From Yamagishiella unicocca (lineage: Eukaryota > Chlorophyta > Chlorophyceae > Chlamydomonadales > Volvocaceae), in assembly GCA_003116995.1 (NCBI GenBank), contig BDSL01000147.1:122879-186878 (forward strand): a DNA stretch of 64,000 bases. The letters run 5' to 3'. The position numbers and the translations under genes were made by a program. Shown piece after piece: positions 30,329 through 42,400 of the stretch. How positions within the stretch are numbered: position 1 is the first letter of the stretch; the number at the start of each line of letters is the position of its first letter. Under the pieces are notes generated by a model, which ran no database searches, was not told the origin of the DNA, and saw only the letters and a program-made list of their open reading frames with translations.

Positions 30329-33300
30329 ATGATTGGGGCAAGATGCGCCGCTGTGCTGGACCCGGGGCCGTCCGTATGCCTGTCGTCGGCCAGCATCCCC
30401 TGCAGCCCCGCGGTCATTTCTCGCAGTTCCGTCCCATCGGCGACTGCCAATCCTGTTATTTTCACAAGTCAACGCGGGCGCCAGCGCGTGGTGACCACTG
30501 CCGCCACCATCGCCAACAGCACAGCGGCAGCAGCGGCACCGGCGCTGCCGCGTCCCTTCAAGGTGGGCCGTCATGCGCGACAGCACCTGCGCACCTGCGC
30601 CCGCCGCCCTTCACATCCCTGGCCTAACAAACGTGGCGACAGCGCTACAGCGGCACATGCGCACGCGAAGGGTACACGCAAAGGGCCCACCTCGGCGTGT
30701 TGGCGCGCCGGTGCGAGGCGGGGGGGGCCCGGTGCGTGTGCTCCCTCACCGGTCCGCACCGCCCCCCTCCTGCTCCCCTCCACGTGCCGCCCTCTGGCCC
30801 CGTCTGTCCTAAGCGGTTTTCCCTTCGTACACGGCTTTTCCTTGCAACCTCCCCCGCAGATGGTGCAGCTCGGCGGCTCGGAGCTGCGCGTCTCAGAGGT
30901 CTGCCTGGGCACGATGGTGGGTGCTGCGGGGGGCGGGCAGACTGGCTGGGTCAACTCGTTCGAGAACCCCGGTCAAAATACCCCGGCGTGCATCCTACGA
31001 CTGCTGCCGCCTGGCCAGCAGCCAGCCCCATGCCGCCCTGCCCCCCCCCTCCCCCCCCCCCCCTTGCCCCCATCTCGTGGCCTGCTGGTGCCGCCACAGA
31101 CCTGGGGCGAGCAGAACAGTGAGGCCGAGGCGCACGCGCAGCTCAACCTGGCGGCGGAGTGCGGAGTCAATTTCGTGGTGGGTGCGGAGGCCGGAGGGCG
31201 GAGTGACAGCCTGTGTGGCGGCAGCGTATCGGCTTGGAGGGGGGATGGCGTGAAAACCATTGACACGAAAAGGACAGGATAGTGGGCGCATGGTCGGCGG
31301 ACAGCGAGGATGAGTACCGTGAGTCGGGTGACTAGCGGGGTGCGGCTGTCTTCGGGGTGCGGCTGGTGTGCTGGTTCAGCAGACAGCCCACCGCTGGCTC
31401 GCTGGCTGATGGGGGCCAGGCCTGACCTCCCTGCTGCCGCTGCTGCTGCTGGTACGGCTGCTGCTGGTACGGCTGCTGCTGGTACGGCTGCTGCTGGTAC
31501 GGCCGCTGCAGGACACGGCGGAGATCTACCCCGTCGCTCCGCGCCCCGAAACCGCCAACCGCACCTCGACGTACATCGGCAACTGGCTGCGGCACCAGCG
31601 GCGGGAGGACTTCGTCATCGCATCCAAGGTCGCAGGTCAGGCCGGGGTCGGGTGGGGGTCGAGGGCGGTGGGGGCCGGGAGGGAGGCGAGGAAACCGCTG
31701 CACACGACATAGGAGGAAGCGAGGAATATGTATATCGGGCTGTGGGGCCTGACCCGGTGGATTGTGGGGGGTCGCCGGGGTGGGCTGCGGCCTGCGGGGG
31801 GGTCTGGAGGGGACCGGGGAACCTGGGCGGCACATAGCCATGACGGGGCCCGACCCCCCCTGGCGTGCCAGCCAGCGACGGATCGCGGATGGCGGCCCCC
31901 GCTCTACCCCCACCCGCGCGGGCACGCCACCTCGCACCCACCCGCCCCCCGTCGTTCGCAGGCCGCACGGAGGCGCTTGAATGGGTCGTCGCCAACCGCA
32001 CCGACCCGCCGGGTCGGCCCGCCCCTCCGCGGCTGGACGCCGCCTCCATCGTTTCCGCCGCCGAGGCCGAGCTGCGCCGCCTGCGCACCGACCACCTGGA
32101 CCTGCTGCAGCTGCACTGGGCGGACAGGTGGGGCCCGGCGGGCAGATAGCACTGCCACCAGGGGGCATCACCGGGGGGCATACAGCGCTGCCGGGACCGG
32201 CACGGCACTGCACGGCACTGCGCGGCACTGCACGGCACTGCACGGCACTGCACGGCACTGCACGGCACTGCACGGCACTGCACGGCACTGCACGGCACTG
32301 CACGGCACTGCACGGCACTGCACGGCACCGCACGGCACGGCACTGCACGGGCTCCGCCCCTCAGTCCCCTCCCCCTTACGCCGCACCCTACCGGGCCCAC
32401 AGGTACACCCCCAGCTTCGGGCGCTACCAGTACCGGCTGGATGCGGCGGTGCAGCACCAGCAGTCCGCAGCCGCAGCCGGTGCGGCCGTGAGGGGCTTCG
32501 AGGAGCAGGTGGAGGCGGTGGGGCAGCTGCTGCGGCAAGGCAAGGTACGGGTGGCGGGAGGGGTGGGACGTGTGGGGTCAGGTGGTGGTGGGGGCCGCTG
32601 CAACCCTTGTCAACTGGTAGAGCCCCACATCGCGCCAACCAACTGCCCACGACGTATCCTCCTACGCACATATTAGCACGTGGCCACCCCCGCCCGCGCC
32701 CCTATTGCCTTCCCCCTAACCCCCCCGCACCCAACCTCCCCCCCCAGATCCGGGCCTGGGGGCTGTCAAATGAGACGTCCTGGGGAGTGGTGCGGCACTG
32801 CGCCGCCGCTGACTCCGCGGGCTTGCCCCGTCCCGCCTCCATCCAAAACAGCTACAGCCTCCTGCACCGCACCTTCGAGGTGGGCACACCGTCGAGGTCG
32901 CCCTCTCCCCCCCGTGTCAGTTACCACTACATTACCCCAGTCGAGTTACCGGTTCTTTACTTGTAACCCCCCGTGTCAGTCCCCAGTCGCGTTACGGTTC
33001 TTTTATTGTAACCCCCGTGTCAGTGCCGACCTAGGGTTTCCTCTCATACCCCCCTGTCACCTCTCCTCTCACCCCCTCCGTCCGCCACCGAGGCGCCGGC
33101 TGAGCTCGCGGTCGCGTCCCCTCGCGATCGTGTCTTCCCATGCAGCTGCCCTCCGGCACCCACCCGGCCCCCCCTGCTCCCCGTCCATCCCTGCGACTGC
33201 TGCGACTGGTGCTTGCTGACACGGACACCAGCCGCGACCCGCACTGGGCCCTGCTGCTGCTTGCTGACACGGACACCAGCCGCGACCCGCACTGGGCCCT

Positions 33301-34994
33301 GCTGCTGCTTGCTGACACGGACACCAGCCGCGACCCGCACTGGGCCCTGCTGCTGCTTGCTGACACGGACACCAGCCGCGACCCGCACTGGGCCCTGCTG
33401 CTGCTTGCTGACACGGACACCAGCCGCGACCCGCACTGGGCCCTGCTACTGCCACTGCAGCCGTAGCCCCACTGCCCTGCCATTACCGGCCGCAACGCAC
33501 GGCACCTGCACCGGAGGCGGAGGGTGGTTCATCCGGCCGCCTAGGGTGCCAGTCCCGCCTCAACCCCCGCCGTGCTGCCTCCTCCCCCCAGCTCCTCCCC
33601 CCCTTCCCCCTCATACCTCCCCCCCATACCTCCTCCCCCCCTCCCCCCTCGTACCTCCCCCCTCTTGTGCTGCGCCAGGGTGACCTGGCAGAGGTGTGCG
33701 CCCCGCACAACCTCAACCTGGGCTTGCTTCCCTGGAGCGCACTGTCGGGTGAGAGCTGGTCGGCGAGTAACCCACACAACGCCACACCGCACGAACACCT
33801 TCTCCTGAAGATTTCAGGCCATTTGAATGAACTGATCCTGTTGAGTCAGTACACCACACCACACCACTCCACTTATAAGCAGTGTCCCAACCGTGATCCC
33901 ATCGGCTTACCTCTTAAGTGCCCCCCTCCCCCCCGGCTGGGCCCCCCCCCGGCTCATCAGGCGGCGCACTGACGGGCAAGTACCTACCGTACGGCACCCA
34001 GCCAGCTGGCTGCAGGCTGACGCTGTTCCCGGATCGCTACGCCCGCTTCAACACCCCCCGGGTGGGAGGGGAGCGGGGGGGGGAAGGGGGGTATAAGAGG
34101 CCCGGGGGGGTTAGGAGAGTAGACCCGGTTACACGACATATGAACGAGGGGGGAGGGTGAGGGATGTATGGCACTGCACCGTGAGGGCGCAGCTTAGCGG
34201 GCCTCTCTGGGTCGGAACCCGCCCCTGCCCTCCCCCCCGCCCTCGTGTAACCGGTCTTTATGCCACTTCCCCCCCTCGTCGGGAACAGGTGGCGGCCGCG
34301 GTGAGCGAGTACGTGCGGATAGCCCGGGAGGCGGGGCTCACTCCCGCGCAGCTGGGGTACGCGTGGTGCAGGTGAGCGGGGGCCGGGCAGGAGGGGGAGG
34401 GGAAGCCGTTCGACAGGACGTAGCAAAATCGAGAGAGAGAGGACTACCGGGGAACAGGTAAGAGGACGCGTTTCAGGAATGCCTGCCGAAGGGGGTAGCG
34501 AGGAAACCACGGTTACACGACATAGGAAGCGGAGGGCATAATCGAGCCGGCGAATAGTGCCGAAGGGGGCCAGGAGGAGGGGAGTGGGTTGAGAAAACCC
34601 GTGGATCGGCACTGAAGGGACAACGCCCCCCCCCCTCTCCCCCCCCCCCGCGCAGGAGCCGGTGGTTCATCCCCTCCGTCATCGTGGGCGCCACCAGCAC
34701 CCAGCAGCTGGCTGAGAACCTGGGGGCCTTCGGGGCGGAGCAGCCGCTGCTGAGCGAGGAGACCGTCGCGGCCATTGAGCGGGTGCGGGGAGCTGGGGGG
34801 AGGGAGCGAGCGAGGAATGTTGTGCGGGAAGGGGCCGGGGAGGGGGTCGGACGGACGGACCCTATCCCTTCCCAGGACTGTGTGCCTGCCTGTCTGTCTG
34901 CAACTCAACGTGGTGGCAGGCGCACTAAGTTGTGGTTGGTGGTTGGCGGTTGCAGGTACACCTGCACCACCGCAACCCGGCCCTGTACGACTGA
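30329..34994 (+). CDS. Tas-type NADP(H) aldo-keto reductase, probably organellar
   Basis: Twelve exons in phase: 30329-30562, 30860-30916, 31100-31177, 31512-31635, 31962-32127, 32403-32544, 32748-32879, 33679-33748, 33961-34061, 34289-34371, 34656-34782, 34956-34994; 450 residues. The first exon (78 residues, Ala/Ser/Arg-rich, few acids) looks like a chloroplast or mitochondrial transit peptide. The rest aligns along its length with E. coli Tas: TWGEQNSEAEAHAQL, EIYPVAPRPET, YIGNWL, LSNETSWGV, IQNSYSLLHRTFE, GALTGKYL, VGATSTQQL. The expected AKR tetrad is present: D124, Y129, K162 and H216 (QLHWADR). Such enzymes reduce carbonyl compounds in an (alpha/beta)8 barrel; the in vivo substrate of Tas is not settled. 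Introns carry several minisatellites and dispersed elements, none touching coding phase. Confidence 0.9.
31250..31302 (+). repeat. Dispersed intronic element, family A
   Basis: Contains AACCATTGACACGAAAAGGA then CAGGATAGTGGGCGCATGGTC, in intron 31178-31511 of the reductase. Shares the GGACAGGATAG and GGCGCATGGTC blocks with 5283-5333. Confidence 0.75.
31437..31506. repeat. 15-bp intronic minisatellite GCTGCTGCTGGTACG
   Basis: Four to five units of GCTGCTGCTGGTACG directly before the acceptor at 31511 of the reductase; the last unit is altered to GCCGCTGCAG and supplies the splice acceptor itself. Confidence 0.8.
32201..32340. repeat. 10-bp minisatellite CACGGCACTG in a reductase intron
   Basis: Fourteen tandem units of CACGGCACTG with scattered variants, in intron 32128-32402. 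In another register the unit is CGGCACTGCA, one base different from the reverse complement (CGGCACTACA) of the repeat at 7561-7624. Confidence 0.88.
32933..33055 (-). repeat. Dispersed intronic elements, families B and D
   Basis: Two tandem CAGTCG-GTTAC-GGTTCTTT segments followed by TTGTAACCCCC, then GTGTCAGTGCCGACCTAGGG and TTTCCTCTCATACCCCC. The last part is the reverse complement of the GAGAGGAAACCC and GGTCGGCACTGA blocks found at 15600, 23810, 34590 and 43950. Confidence 0.6.
33211..33450. repeat. 48-bp tandem repeat, five copies, in a reductase intron
   Basis: Five virtually identical copies of a 48-bp unit beginning GCTTGCTGACACGGACACCA, in intron 32880-33678. The unit is a multiple of three, so repetitive ORFs appear in several frames, but it lies between two well-defined AKR exons and is intronic. 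Confidence 0.9.
34503..34612 (+). repeat. Dispersed intronic elements, families B and D
   Basis: Family B part: CACGGTTACACGACATAGGA, then GCATAATCGAGCCGGCGAAT. Family D part: AACCCGTGGATCGGCACTGA. It occupies most of intron 34372-34655 of the reductase. Confidence 0.65.
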
Positions 34995-35888
34995 GGCGAA
35001 CGAAACAGCCCATGCACCGGCTGGGGGCAGGGCACTTATAAGGCCCTGCTGGCGGCTCGCTGCTGCGACTGCTGCTGCGGCGGGTATTCTGTGGGGTGGA
35101 GGTTCACGGCAGAGAGTGGGGGTTGGCGGGTACCTAACGGTAACCGCTTTCTGCGATCATCGTTGTGTACGGCACTGGCAAGCGTTACGTAGGCGCCGTC
35201 AATAATCTCGACTGGCTCGGAGGCAAATTGAAGATGAGAACACACGCCTGGGAACATACGCGTGAAATGCAGCGTGGAGGCGATGCTTTTGTTTTCGGTG
35301 CGAACAATCGGTGCTGCCATGGCTCCACCTGGGGGGGGCGGCGCCGGTGAGCGCCACGACCCGCCGCCGCATCGCCACGTCCATAACGCGGTCACGATCG
35401 CAAGCGACACCACGAAACGCCATTCGCCAACCATATTTCCAACTACTAGAACGATTAACAACTTTAGTAGACACGATGAAAAGCGTATGGGCCCAGCGAG
35501 CCGAGAATGAGAGCAGCGCACCGCCCCCTGGCACCAGGCCTCCCGCCAGCACCCGCAACAGCAGAAGCCGACGGCTGCCACACGCGCCCGCCACGACTGC
35601 CACACCGTATGTTCGTTTCCCAGCCGCCCAATCGACGCCACCCAATCGACGCCGCCCCCGGCTGCGCTTCATGAATGGACATCCGGACCCGCAAGCACTG
35701 CTGACGAGCGGTGTTCACTCGGAACCACCACCGGAGGGCAGGGCGTCATCACCTGGACGACCCCTCAAGTGTCGGTTCCCCGCCCCTAAAACACTTGGTC
35801 CACACTTGGTTCACTGCACATACCATCTGGGTCCTCCAACCGTCAACGCCCAACGGCTCTCAACCAACGCAACGTCGGCCAACCGATC
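34995..35888. other. Convergent 3' region between reductase and tetraspanin
   Basis: Reductase (+) ends at 34994 and the TOM2A-like gene (-) ends at 35889. No exon supported. Part of the sequence (about 35150-35480) is GC-poorer. A short tandem CCCAATCGACGCC duplication lies near 35625-35655. Confidence 0.45.
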
Positions 35889-37973
35889 TCAACTGATGGT
35901 GCACCGGCTGCTGGATGCCGCCCCGGCGCCGCTCGGACGAGACGGCGCCGCAGCGGCTGCCTGCGGGCCCCCGCCAGCCGCGCTCTGCGCCTGCGGGTCG
36001 TACGACAGAATCGACGTGTCCAAGCCGTACTGGTCGCGCATGCGCCTGCTCCAGGGGTCATCTCGGACCACTCGGGGGGGCAGCGGCGTCCGCCCTCCCC
36101 CCCCGGCAGCCCCATGGCGCAGCTCGTGCCGTCGGCTGCGGGGTGCGGGTGGGGGTGAGGTGAGGTCATGCCGGTAGCACATGCATCGGAGGAGGGGGTG
36201 CGGCTTAGCGCCAGATTAGCACTCACACCACCACCCGCCCCACCCCGCAGCGCACCTGTGCGTCAACAGCGGGGCGGTGGAGTCCGCCAGCAGCCCCTCC
36301 TCCAGGTCCTCCGCCCGCTCGTCTGCAGGGCAGGGGCAGCCACGCAGGGACAGCGGGGCACCAGCGCTGTGGGCTCCACACACCACCTGCCCAGGTGGGC
36401 TCCACACACCACCTGCCCTGCCCCCACCTCCCCTGCCCCCACCTCCCCTGGCACCAACTGCCCTGCCCCTACCTGCCCTGCCCCTACCTGCCCCCCTCCT
36501 GCCCGGCCCCCACCTGCTCGCATGTATGCGGAGTGCAGCATGCAGCCGAACACCAGGGTCAAAACCTGCGGGGGAAGGGAGGGTACGGGAGGAAACCCGG
36601 AGAAAGGGAGGGGAGTGGATGGGGGTGGGGGCGGGGGAGGGGCAACAGCAGGGGGAGGGAAGCAGCAGGCGGGGGAGCAGCAGCCCACCCGCACAGCGCC
36701 CTCGCTCGGACCCACCTCGACCGCCAGCGCCGCCGCGTCAGCCCACTTGTACGACATCAGAGCCTGCCGTACGTCCCACCGCACGGATGAGGCGACACCA
36801 TCCAGCAGGACGCCGCCGCCGCCGCCCTGGATGTCCGGCACCACGGTTGGGTCGCCGTCTTCGTCGTACGCCGCTACCGCCGCCGCCATGCATACCTGTC
36901 CCGCCTGCGCGCACCGGGACGGATCCACACGTCCGTACGAGCCCACCGACACAACCAGTCAGGAGGGGGACAGCAGGAGGCAGGGAAGGAGGCAGGCAGA
37001 GAGGTAGAGGTGGTGGAGGAGGTGGGGGGCACAGCGACGCCTCACATAGCCTGCGCCGCCCTTCCTCCCACCAACGGACTTTCCTCCCACACATCTTCCA
37101 ACCAACGCCCTGCCCACCGACAAGCTTAGACGAGACGCGTGTGATAGCCGTCACGTTCGACGGATCCATCCTGGCCGTGGCATTCAGCTCGGGCTTATCC
37201 GACGAACGCACACCACGGCACCGGGGCCTTGGCATGACATACGTGGCATGACGGTACGGAATACGACATGATACGGTATACGCATACATGGCAGGATCCA
37301 GGCAGCTGAACCCCCGCCCAACCCAACCACTCCAACACCTCCCCACCCTCCCCACCACACACAATCGCCCCCACCCCACCAGCAGCAGTGCCAGCAGCCC
37401 CAGGTGCATATTGAGCAGCAGGAGGCTGTGCTGCGAGGCGGCGCCCAGACCCGCCGCTGCCGACACGACGGCCAGCAGCGCCATCCCGGTGAATACGAGC
37501 GAGGCGGCGGGGGGCCGCGTGGGGGGCCACAGCGGGGGCGGCGGGGAGCCCCGCTGGGTGGCGTAAATGTCACCTGCGATGTCCGCAGCGATCGCGAACC
37601 GGGGCAGGAAGCGTAAGGTAGGTGTGACGTGCAGCACAGATTGCGCGTATGTGTGAAAACAGGCCGGTCCATGCCTGCAGGCAGGCGGGACCCGCGTGCT
37701 GTCATCCTCGCGCGTCATACTTATGGAATGCGTTTCTTCAAGAACCCGCCGTATTGTGGGATCCCTGCCTTGTAGCTACGGCTGGGGAGCGTGAAAAAGG
37801 TAGCCCGCGCCAAAGGGATTCTAGGGCTTCACCCGCCAACACTCACCCGCGTAGACGAGCATCGCGACACCAATAAGCATCAGTGCTGTGTTGCATGTCT
37901 TAGTTATGAACAGTAAAAACGAGAGCCAGGCACCGGGCTCGTGCTCTCGGAGGAAGCGGGACAGCCGCGACAT
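35889..37973 (-). CDS. TOM2A-like tetraspanin membrane protein
   Basis: Six exons in phase: 37973-37847, 37573-37380, 36895-36716, 36565-36514, 36322-36256, 36135-35889; 288 residues. Four membrane segments: about 16-43, 65-88, 91-115 and 158-184. The loop between TM3 and TM4 is Asp/Gly-rich. The cytosolic tail carries the signature of plant TOBAMOVIRUS MULTIPLICATION 2A proteins, DDPWSRRMRDQYGLDTS then YDP (residues 232-254). Plant TOM2A is a tonoplast tetraspanin-like host protein of about 280 residues; its normal cellular role is poorly known and it is exploited by tobamoviruses. The algal role is not known. The first ATG is followed directly by a basic-acidic helix and TM1, with no signal peptide needed. 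Confidence 0.82.
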
Positions 37974-39440
37974 TGTTGGTAGGTGACAACTGAAATACGG
38001 ATCTACGATGAGCTAGCTTGCCTTGGTAACAATAGGAGTCGCATTGGGACCTGAAGGTCAGCTGAGGAAGTAGGCTGCCCTTCTGACAAATGCAGCCGCC
38101 CAAATGTGGCAGGGCTTGAGGAGGTACACGAATCCAAAAACTAGGAGGGTGTCCTTCAAGGAAAGGAAGTTAACGACGACGTTGTAGGCTTCCACTGCAT
38201 CGGACTCGTGCCGAGTCCGAGCATGTCGTTCACAGTTAGCAAGATCGTACATGGCTGTGATCTATTCCCAACTACCAGACATCTTACGACCTGGGCGCAC
38301 TATACCGAAGACCCAGCAATGCAGCATAAGACCCGATGGCTTCGGGCGTGCGATATATTTTCATAAGGGACCAGCATCGGGTCGAGCGCGGGAACACCTC
38401 ACGAACTTTGTAGGAACTGTTACATTGGGACATTGGGACCCAGACCCCGGACTTGCCATCTGCAAGTCAGCTCTACCCCCTCGAACACGGGGTCCCATGG
38501 GGTATACCGAAATGCAACCGCCAGGGCCTCACACGGGGCCAAACACGCGGGGCCAAACACGCGGGACCTCAAACCCTTAAAGCCCCAACCGCCACTGATT
38601 CAAGCTGTTGTGGTGGGTAAAGCCAATTTTGGCACGTATCCCATGGCCAGGCAAACTCTCACATGCCTAAGGAAGGCTATCCCTACGTGACAGCCATGTG
38701 GGTCTGCATAGCAGGCTCAGGAAGTATTGCTGGGCGAGCGTACCGCCCATATCAGCCGTTCTACGCTCATTACTACGGTGGTTTCGACCCGCCGTTACAG
38801 AATAACCGGTACGTGCTACACACCATGAGCAATCCGATGGCCCTCGGCGCGGCAGGCGTGGTGTCTGGTCGTATGGCAAGATATGGCAAGATGTGGCAGA
38901 AGTATTAGGTGACGCCCCTTGGATGAAGTCATGCTATCATACAACCAGCAATACTTACCGCATCGGTGGGCAATCAAATCAATCTAGAGGTGTAGATCCG
39001 CGTTCCCCGCTTGCTCCTCAAATACACACGGCAGGCAGCGGGGGAGCAGCGCGAAACATAAGCCCCAGGGCTTCATTAGCAGGAACTCACAGACTCCTGC
39101 GACAAATGCCAGCCAGTCCACTCACAGCTGTCGCCAAGTACGTCGCGGTCCGTTACAGCATACGGCACAAGCTGGTATGTCTTTGTACGACTGACAACCT
39201 CTTTGTACGCATGGGTTCCAGATATTTTGTGTGATAGAAGGCACAAAGCGTACACCTTTGCCTCATCTTTGGTGTGAATTGGGCCTTTTGATTTTGTTCG
39301 CAGCGGTCAACTCGCCGGAACAGTGAGCTTCAGATATATCTTCGCCGAGAGCATTATTCGCTTATTTTGTCATTTTGTTGAAATTGTCAAGCATCTTCTA
39401 CGAGTAAACCTCTGCCGCGACCAACGTTCGGCGGCGACAA
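37974..39440. other. Divergent intergenic region between tetraspanin and NAF1
   Basis: About 1.47 kb, clearly GC-poorer than the genes, containing both upstream regions. No exon recognised. Two tandem GGGGCCAAACACGCG units occur near 38535-38562 and an ATATGGCAAG duplication near 38874-38895. ORFs of 80-110 codons here have no family signature. Confidence 0.45.
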
Positions 39441-42400
39441 ATGGACCGGGACTTGCTGGCGGCGGCTGCCGCAGCGGGTGCTGACATTCCTTGTGATATT
39501 GAGATGTATGCAGCATCGGATCGACGTGCCGGTAAGGTTGCCTGCTCTAGCGGCGACGTCCGGCAGTTACGTAACGGTAACATCCCAAATCCTGGACGCG
39601 ACAAAATAGTATGACATGATCTTGTTCCATTATAACATGCATGAGCCCCATAGACCGTTGTCCAGAGGGGCGGCGGCGTGGACCGGGCGGGACTGTTGAC
39701 AGCGGCCCTGCCATCCTCGCCATCCTCGAGCGGCACCTAGAACTATGGAAAGGGGACATGATTTTGGTTGAGCTAGGGACACCTGCTCACGTCAGCCATT
39801 AACCATTAGGAAGGCACCCAGCCTCAGGGACGGGAGAACCTGCGCGGCATCCACGGAAGGGCCGGGTTGTTGAGGGCACCCCCCTGGAAGACGCCCTGCT
39901 CCCCGTCCCCCGCCCCGGGGCTCATCCGGCGCCCATCAGGGCACTGGGCCCCGCCACACGGACCCTCCTGCTACCGTGGTTTGCCTTGCGTCGCCTCTCC
40001 GTCGTATGCTGCGGCCATCCCGCCTCCTTCCTCCCCGCCCGCCTCTCCCCCCCGCTGTCCCCCCGCACCGCCCTGAGGCTCCACCCTCCACTTACACCCC
40101 TCCCACCCGCCCTATGACCCGGTGAGACCCCACCCTCCCGCACTGCCCTCCTCCCCCGTCCTGTCAACCGGTTTCCTCGGCCCCCCCTCCGGGCACCCAC
40201 TTGAAGGTGACGGCGGCAGCGGCGCCATGGTGGCCGACGGCTACATGCCGTACGATGACGTGGGGATCTTCGAGCTGCCGTCCGTGGACGACCTGGAGGT
40301 GGCGGCGGCGGCGGCGGCGGCGGCGCTGGAGGTGCTGGCGCCGGCGCCGGTGCGGCGTGCCAAGGCGGCGGCGGACGACAGCAGTGATGACGACAGCAGT
40401 GACGACGACAGCAGTGACGACGACAGCAGTGATGATGACAGCGATGACGACAGTAGTGACGATGACAAGGAGGGTGCCGGCGGCCAGGCCGAGGAGGCAG
40501 GGGCACAAGCCGCGGCTAAGTCCAAGTCCAAAGCTAAGGCTGTGGTTACGGCCGGGCTGTTGTCCGTGCGCCTGGTGGTGGATGCCTCGGGCGGGGCTGG
40601 CTTTGAGGTGTTGCGGATGCAGCTGGCGTACGGCGACACCGCAGCTGGCGGCGGCGACGTGGCTATGCGGGAGGTGGAGACGGACAGCGACCCGCTCAGC
40701 AGCAGCAGCAGCAGCAGCAGCGACGAGGAGGAAGGGGGGGCCGGCACGGCGGCGGCCTCCAGCCGTATGGTGAACGACGAGGAGCTGGAGGTGAGGGAGG
40801 GGGGGTGAGGGGGGAGGCAGTTGCGGGGGGAGGGTAGGGGCCTGATGCAGGGGCGTTCCAGAGCCCCCGCGCTTGACGTGTTGCCCTAGTCCGGTGGTAC
40901 AGCCCCCTCCCTTGACCTCCCCCGCTGCGTCACCTGCCCAATCTCCTCCCCTCTCCTCTCCCTGCCCTCCTGTCCCCCTCCCCTCCCGCGCCCGCTGTCC
41001 TGTCGTTTTCGTGTCAACGGTTTTCACGCCACCCCCCTCCTGGTCAGGCTCTGGACCACGACGGCATGCGGGCGCTCATCACTCGCGCCTACGCGGTGGC
41101 GGATGCGGAGGACGGGGAAGACGACGAGGAGGGGCGGGGCGGCGGGGCGGGGGCTCGCAGCGCCCTGCAGGACCTGGTGGGGCGGGGCGGGGGGCTTCCG
41201 GGGGGGCGCGCTGAGGGTGGGCGCGCACCTGGTCCAGGGAGGCGTCCCGCAGCGCCTTGGCGCTGGCCGTGATCCAGCCCCAGCTAGCGAGGGGGATCAG
41301 GCACCGCCCTGCGAGCACCTCCGCCGCCTCCGCCGCCTCTGCCACCTCCGCCACGGCGGGCGGGGGCTGCCACAACGTAGTGCGGCCTTCCCGCTGCCGG
41401 CTGCGCCCAACCACCCCTTCCTCTCCCCCCTCCTGACCCCTCCTGACCCCTCCTTCCCCTACCCCCTCCCTCCTCCTCCCTCCTCCTCCCGGCCCCCCGC
41501 TGCAGGGCCTGCCCCTCACCGCCCCGGAGATGGCGGGAGTGGAGGTGACGGCGGCGGACGTGATGGAGCCTGCGGGCACCTGCCTCAGCGTGCTGGAGGG
41601 CATGGTGGTGATGCAGGGGCTGGCGAACAGCAGGCCGCTGGCGGACGGGTGGGTGAGGGCGGGGGGGAGGCTAGGGAGCGGGGGCATAAAGACCAGTTAC
41701 AGGACATGGGTATAATAGCTGGCGCATTGTCTTCGGGCACATGCTGGACCACTTGGATTGGCTGCCGAGAAAGCTGTGGAGGTGCCCCGTCGGCGGACGT
41801 TTACGGGGGGCCGGGGGGGCAGTCAGGCGGGCGAGCGGGTGCTCCAGGGGGCCCCGCGTGCCTGCACCAGGGCAGGGCGGGGTAGGACGGAGTAGGCGGG
41901 CACGGTGTTGGCAGTCGGTAGTCGGGGGGATCAGCCGCGAGACGCAACCGCTGTTGCCGTACGTGAGAGGACTGCAAACGCCAGCTGGCGCAGCTGGCTG
42001 CAGGGGTGTGCAACCCGGGCTACTGTGTATTGCATGTGGTGGGGAGGGGACCCGTTGCGGGCCCCCAACCTCCCTGAAGGGGTCTCGGAGCCAACGTAAC
42101 CCCCCCACACCTCCCCTCCTCGTCGCCGTGTTGCGGCGCAGGAGCCTGGTGGTGGCTGAGGACCGCACTCCGCTGGGTATGGTGGAGGAGGTGTTCGGGC
42201 CGGTGACGCAGCCGCTGTACGCCTTCAGGTGCGATAACGGGGCGGGACGGGACGAGGCGGCTGGGGCTGGGGCTGGGGCAGCAGGACTGCAACCACACCC
42301 ACCCACCCGCGCGCTTCCTTACCCTGCTGTTCTGCGGCCCTTGTTGGATCCATTCAGCGCCCCGCCGGCCCCCTCACAGGTTCGCACCCTTGTCTCCCCC

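Noticed and set aside
33211..33450. 48-bp repeat ORFs as a coding repeat domain
   Set aside because: The array lies between two well-matched aldo-keto reductase exons and is open in several frames on both strands.
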